The position numbers and the translations under genes are program-made. Under the pieces are notes generated by a model. The model saw nothing but the letters and a program-made list of their open reading frames with translations. It made no database searches and was not told where the DNA came from. This document shows, one piece after another, positions 5,394 to 7,489 of a stretch of 7,489 nucleotides of DNA; position 1 is the first letter of the stretch, and each line of letters starts with the position of its first letter. Source of the DNA: CBDTYW01 sp965364735 (GTDB lineage: Bacteria; Actinomycetota; Nitriliruptoria; Nitriliruptorales; Nitriliruptoraceae); NCBI GenBank assembly GCA_965364735.1, contig CBDTYW010000186.1, positions 1 to 7,489 on the forward strand, read 5' to 3'.

Positions 5394-5678
5394 TCAGCGC
5401 CAGCGGGTGAGGAAGCCGAAGCCGGCGGTCAGCATCAGGAAGCCACCGACCAGCGGCCAGTTCTGCCCGAGCATCGGCCAGCCACCGGTGAACCTCGCGA
5501 CGGGCTCGAGGTAGCCGAGCAGGATGATGACCACGCCGACGATGAGCAGAGTCGCGCCGGTCACCGGGACCCATGCAGGGCTCGGCGTGTTGCGCTGGTG
5601 GGCGATCTCCTGCGCGATCGCCTGCTTCTGCGGTCGCGGGCGGTTCTTGCCGTTGCGGCGGTGCTTGCTCTTCGGCAC
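5394..5678 (-). CDS. crgA: Cell division protein CrgA
   Basis: CrgA is a small membrane protein of the actinobacterial divisome and septum. It binds FtsZ and FtsI and modulates septation (known from Streptomyces and Mycobacterium). The 94-aa product has the hallmark MPKSK start, a basic Arg/Lys-rich cytoplasmic region (6-30), a first membrane helix (about 36-56), and a short external loop with GQNWPLVGG. A second helix (about 72-90) follows, then the terminal TRWR (the M. tuberculosis protein, about 93 aa, ends in MRWH). GTG 5676-5678 is preceded by GAGGA (5686-5690) seven bases upstream. The FmdB-type gene follows after one base, and the class E sortase is divergent. A crgA gene beside a sortase E gene is a familiar origin-proximal arrangement in actinobacteria. 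Confidence 0.93.
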   Translation of the reverse strand: MPKSKHRRNGKNRPRPQKQAIAQEIAHQRNTPSPAWVPVTGATLLIVGVVIILLGYLEPVARFTGGWPMLGQNWPLVGGFLMLTAGFGFLTRWR

Positions 5679-5734
5679 AGGCCGGTCCTCGCTCAGATCC
5701 CGGGCTCGCGACGTCCGCTGCCCGTTCGTCCATC

Positions 5735-5740
5735 AGGCTA
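5735..5740 (-). promoter_or_regulatory. Candidate -10 of the crgA-fmdB unit
   Basis: On the minus strand TAGCCT fits TANNNT and lies 56 bp before the crgA start codon. No clear -35 is seen at the usual spacing. Confidence 0.35.
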
Positions 5741-5771
5741 CCCCGAGGGAACTGCCGGCCGACGGCATCGT

Positions 5772-5777
5772 TAGACT
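5772..5777 (+). promoter_or_regulatory. Candidate -10 of the sortase gene
   Basis: TAGACT, in the context CGTTAGACTCG, is a typical actinobacterial -10. A start near 5784 gives a leader of about 20 nt before ATG 5803. The -35 region, near 5748-5753, reads GGAACT and is not a good TTGACA match. Together with the minus-strand element at 5735 it makes a compact divergent promoter region. Confidence 0.45.
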
Positions 5778-5802
5778 CGCCGAACGCCGACTGACGCCCG
5801 AG

Positions 5803-6483
5803 ATGATCTTGACCGCCACCACCACGCAGCGGCTTGCGCGCGGCACGGGCTGGACGCTGATCGTCGTCGGCATCCACATCCTGCTGTTCCTCGTCTACCT
5901 GCTGAAGTTCACCTCGCTCGAGACCGACGCCGCGCAGGCGTCGCTGCTCGAGGACTGGCGTGTCGACGTCGGCGCGATCGAGATCGACGGTGCCCCGACG
6001 ATCCTGCCGGGCGAGATCTTCGACGAGCCGGACGGCGAGGCCGAGGAGATCTCGGTCGGCAACGCGTACGCCGTGATGTGGTTCGAGCGGCCCGGCGTCG
6101 GCGAGATCATCCACGACGGCCCGCTCGCGATCGTCGAAGGCGTGACGCTCGACCGGCTCAAGGCCGGTCCCGGCCACTACCCGAAGACCTCCCGACCCGG
6201 TGCGGACGGCAACTTCGCGATCAGCGGTCACCGAACGACCTACTCCGAGCCGTTCTACAACCTCGAGCAGATGCGTGAGGGTGACCTCGTCCACGTCCAG
6301 GACCGCTCCGGCAAGGTCTGGACCTACGAGTTCGAGAAGCAGATCGTCGTCCAGCCGACGGACACGTGGGTCGTCGGGCGGAACCCGCTGCGCGACGGCC
6401 GTCCCCTCATGACGCTGACGACCTGCCACCCGCGGTTCTCCGCGGCGCAGCGCCTCATCGTCTTCGCACACCTGGTGGAGTGA
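5803..6483 (+). CDS. srtE: Class E sortase
   Basis: This is a membrane-anchored transpeptidase that cuts surface proteins at an LAXTG-type sorting signal and joins them to the peptidoglycan precursor, as known for class E enzymes of Streptomyces and Corynebacterium. The 226-aa protein has a short cytoplasmic N-terminus and one membrane helix (about 17-35), a linker, and a sortase barrel. The barrel shows the catalytic His in SGHRTTY (H143), the Cys in TLTTCHP (C208) and the Arg in RFSAAQR (R217). The segment GHRTTYSEPFYNLEQMREGD is typical of class E. I prefer ATG 5803 because the hydrophobic helix follows properly and a -10 element lies just upstream. The ribosome-binding site is weak, and a TTG at 5809 is an alternative. 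The frame remains open further upstream but runs antisense to crgA. The stop overlaps the next start by one base (TGATG). Confidence 0.92.
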   Translation: MILTATTTQRLARGTGWTLIVVGIHILLFLVYLLKFTSLETDAAQASLLEDWRVDVGAIEIDGAPTILPGEIFDEPDGEAEEISVGNAYAVMWFERPGVGEIIHDGPLAIVEGVTLDRLKAGPGHYPKTSRPGADGNFAISGHRTTYSEPFYNLEQMREGDLVHVQDRSGKVWTYEFEKQIVVQPTDTWVVGRNPLRDGRPLMTLTTCHPRFSAAQRLIVFAHLVE

Positions 6484-6728
6484 TGAACAACGACCCGCCC
6501 ACCTCGACCGAGCCACCGCTGTGGACCTCGCGTGAGCTCGATCCCGACCCGTTGCCCTCGCCGACGCCGCGACGCAGCCCGTGGCCGCGACGTCTGCTCG
6601 TCCTCGTGCTGGCCGCCGTCTGGATCGTCGTGTTGTTCACGCTGATCTTCCCGCGCCTCGAAGAGCTCATTCAGGACCCGTCGATCGACGACGAGACCTC
6701 GCTGACCGAGGACCCTGCGGTCGGCTGA
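6483..6728 (+). CDS. Single-pass membrane protein coupled to the sortase (81 aa)
   Basis: The ATG at 6483 overlaps the sortase stop (TGATG), so translation is probably coupled; GGTGG in the end of the sortase gene could act as ribosome-binding site. The product has a Pro-rich N-terminus (1-32) ending in a basic patch (PRRSPWPRR, 29-37), one hydrophobic helix (about 38-57), and an acidic tail (59-80). The positive-inside rule puts the Pro-rich end in the cytoplasm and the acidic tail outside. It has no LPXTG or LAXTG signal, so it is not a sortase substrate. I recognise no family. A role as sortase partner is only suggested by the overlap. Confidence 0.72.
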   Translation: MNNDPPTSTEPPLWTSRELDPDPLPSPTPRRSPWPRRLLVLVLAAVWIVVLFTLIFPRLEELIQDPSIDDETSLTEDPAVG

Positions 6729-6738
6729 GCGGCGAGCG

Positions 6739-7489
6739 TCAGACCTCGCGTGAGCCCAGCCAGCGCGCGAGCTCGGTGAGCGTGGCGCGCCCCGCCTCGT
6801 CGAGGTCGGGGCGATCAAGCGTCGCCAACGACTCGGCGATCGCGTCCTCGACGAACGTCTCTGCCGCAGCACGCGCGCCCGTCGCGACCATCGCTGCGCG
6901 GAGCTCGTCCGCGCCGGCGGCGTTGAGGTCCGGGTCGCCGAGCAGCGTCAGGAACCGTTCGCGGGCAGCACCGTTGAGGGCCTGCGCCGCGGTCGCGACC
7001 AGCAGCGTCCACTTGCCCTCGGCGAGGTCGCCGGACGTCGACTTGCCCGTGACGGACTCGTCGCCGAACACGCCGAGGAGGTCGTCGCGGACCTGGAACG
7101 CGCGGCCCAGCGGGTCGCCGAACGCCACGAGCGCAGCGATCTGTGCAGGCGACGCACCGGCGAGCGTGGCGCCGATCTCGAGCGGCCGGGCCACCGAGTA
7201 CCGGCCGGACTTGAGCGTCGCGACGGTCAGCGCATCCTCGGGCGTGCCGGCGCGGGTGACCTCGGCGTGAACGTCGAGGTACTGGCCGGCCATGACCTCT
7301 TCACGGAGGACGGTGAACCGACGGAACGCGCGCAGCAACGTCGCGGCGTCCAGATCCGAGGCAAGGAAGGCCTCGTCGGCCTGCGTGAAGGCGAGGTCGC
7401 CGAGCAGGATCGCGACCGCTTCGCCGTAGCCGTCCGGGTCGCCCGCCCAGCCGGCGCGGCGGTGCTGGGCGGCGAAGGCGACATGGGTC
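6739..7489 (-). CDS. Polyprenyl (geranylgeranyl/farnesyl-type) diphosphate synthase, N-terminus cut by the right edge
   Basis: The frame is open to the right edge, so about 249 C-terminal residues are visible of a protein usually about 350 aa long. It condenses isopentenyl diphosphate with allylic diphosphates to build prenyl chains for quinones, carotenoids or lipid carriers. Visible motifs are GWAGDPDGYGEAVAILLGD near the edge, GQYLDV, LKSGRYS (Lys codon at 7210-7212), FQVRDDLLGVFGD (second Asp motif, codons from 7086 downward) and TGKSTSGDLAEGK. The first Asp-rich motif, which sets chain length, lies outside the window, so the product cannot be specified. The form DDLLGVFGD suits idsA/crtE-like enzymes. 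The TTG at 7336-7338 is internal, not a start. The gene converges with the small membrane-protein gene, with 10 bp between and no hairpin. Confidence 0.92.
   Translation of the reverse strand, partial: THVAFAAQHRRAGWAGDPDGYGEAVAILLGDLAFTQADEAFLASDLDAATLLRAFRRFTVLREEVMAGQYLDVHAEVTRAGTPEDALTVATLKSGRYSVARPLEIGATLAGASPAQIAALVAFGDPLGRAFQVRDDLLGVFGDESVTGKSTSGDLAEGKWTLLVATAAQALNGAARERFLTLLGDPDLNAAGADELRAAMVATGARAAAETFVEDAIAESLATLDRPDLDEAGRATLTELARWLGSREV

Noticed and set aside
5245..6516. A 423-codon open frame on the minus strand
   Set aside because: It is antisense to the sortase and overlaps crgA and the FmdB gene in another frame. It is Arg/Asp/Ala-rich without recognisable motifs.
6581..7270. 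A 229-codon Ser/Arg/Ala-rich open frame on the plus strand
   Set aside because: It is antisense to the polyprenyl diphosphate synthase, whose motifs are unambiguous on the minus strand.

Overview
The window reads as a chromosomal, origin-proximal segment of a high-GC Gram-positive (Actinomycetota). Support comes from the high GC content, TANNNT-type -10 elements, GTG starts, and genes largely confined to or typical of that phylum: CrgA, a class E sortase, a DLW-39-type micro-protein and an F420-reductase-type oxidoreductase. A mycobacterial, nocardioidal or related lineage is plausible, but I cannot name a genus.

Left part (1-760): a Pro/Ser-rich open frame enters from the left edge. It is followed by tRNA-Ile(GAU), a 41-aa DLW-39-like membrane micro-protein and a strong hairpin. 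In many actinobacteria this tRNA and micro-protein lie just downstream of gyrA. Next comes a gene-free stretch (698-1282) with four exact TTGTCCACA DnaA boxes in 139 bp, two on each strand. This is the most striking non-coding signal in the window and a candidate replication origin or DnaA-titration site.

Middle part (1233-3757): a 668-aa two-domain SDR protein on the minus strand matches the bacterial fatty acyl-CoA reductases (Marinobacter Maqu_2507, mycobacterial AcrA1/Fcr1) that make fatty alcohols for wax esters. A hairpin terminator follows it. Upstream on the same strand is a small FlaR-type P-loop kinase that seems to have lost its central region in frame. That gene is preceded by a 15-codon upstream ORF overlapping its start codon. 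The block sits between tRNA-Ile and tRNA-Ala, which are usually adjacent in this neighbourhood.

Right part (3892-7489): tRNA-Ala(UGC) with the diagnostic G3-U70 pair, an F420/NADP-type oxidoreductase, and a small membrane protein with a Zn-ribbon-like tail. Converging on these is a tight minus-strand pair, crgA followed by an FmdB-type zinc ribbon gene. Divergent from crgA is a class E sortase, whose stop overlaps the start of an 81-aa single-pass membrane protein. Converging from the right edge is the C-terminal part of a polyprenyl diphosphate synthase. Most of these genes concern the cell envelope: division (CrgA), protein anchoring (sortase), prenyl lipids, and fatty alcohol or wax lipids.
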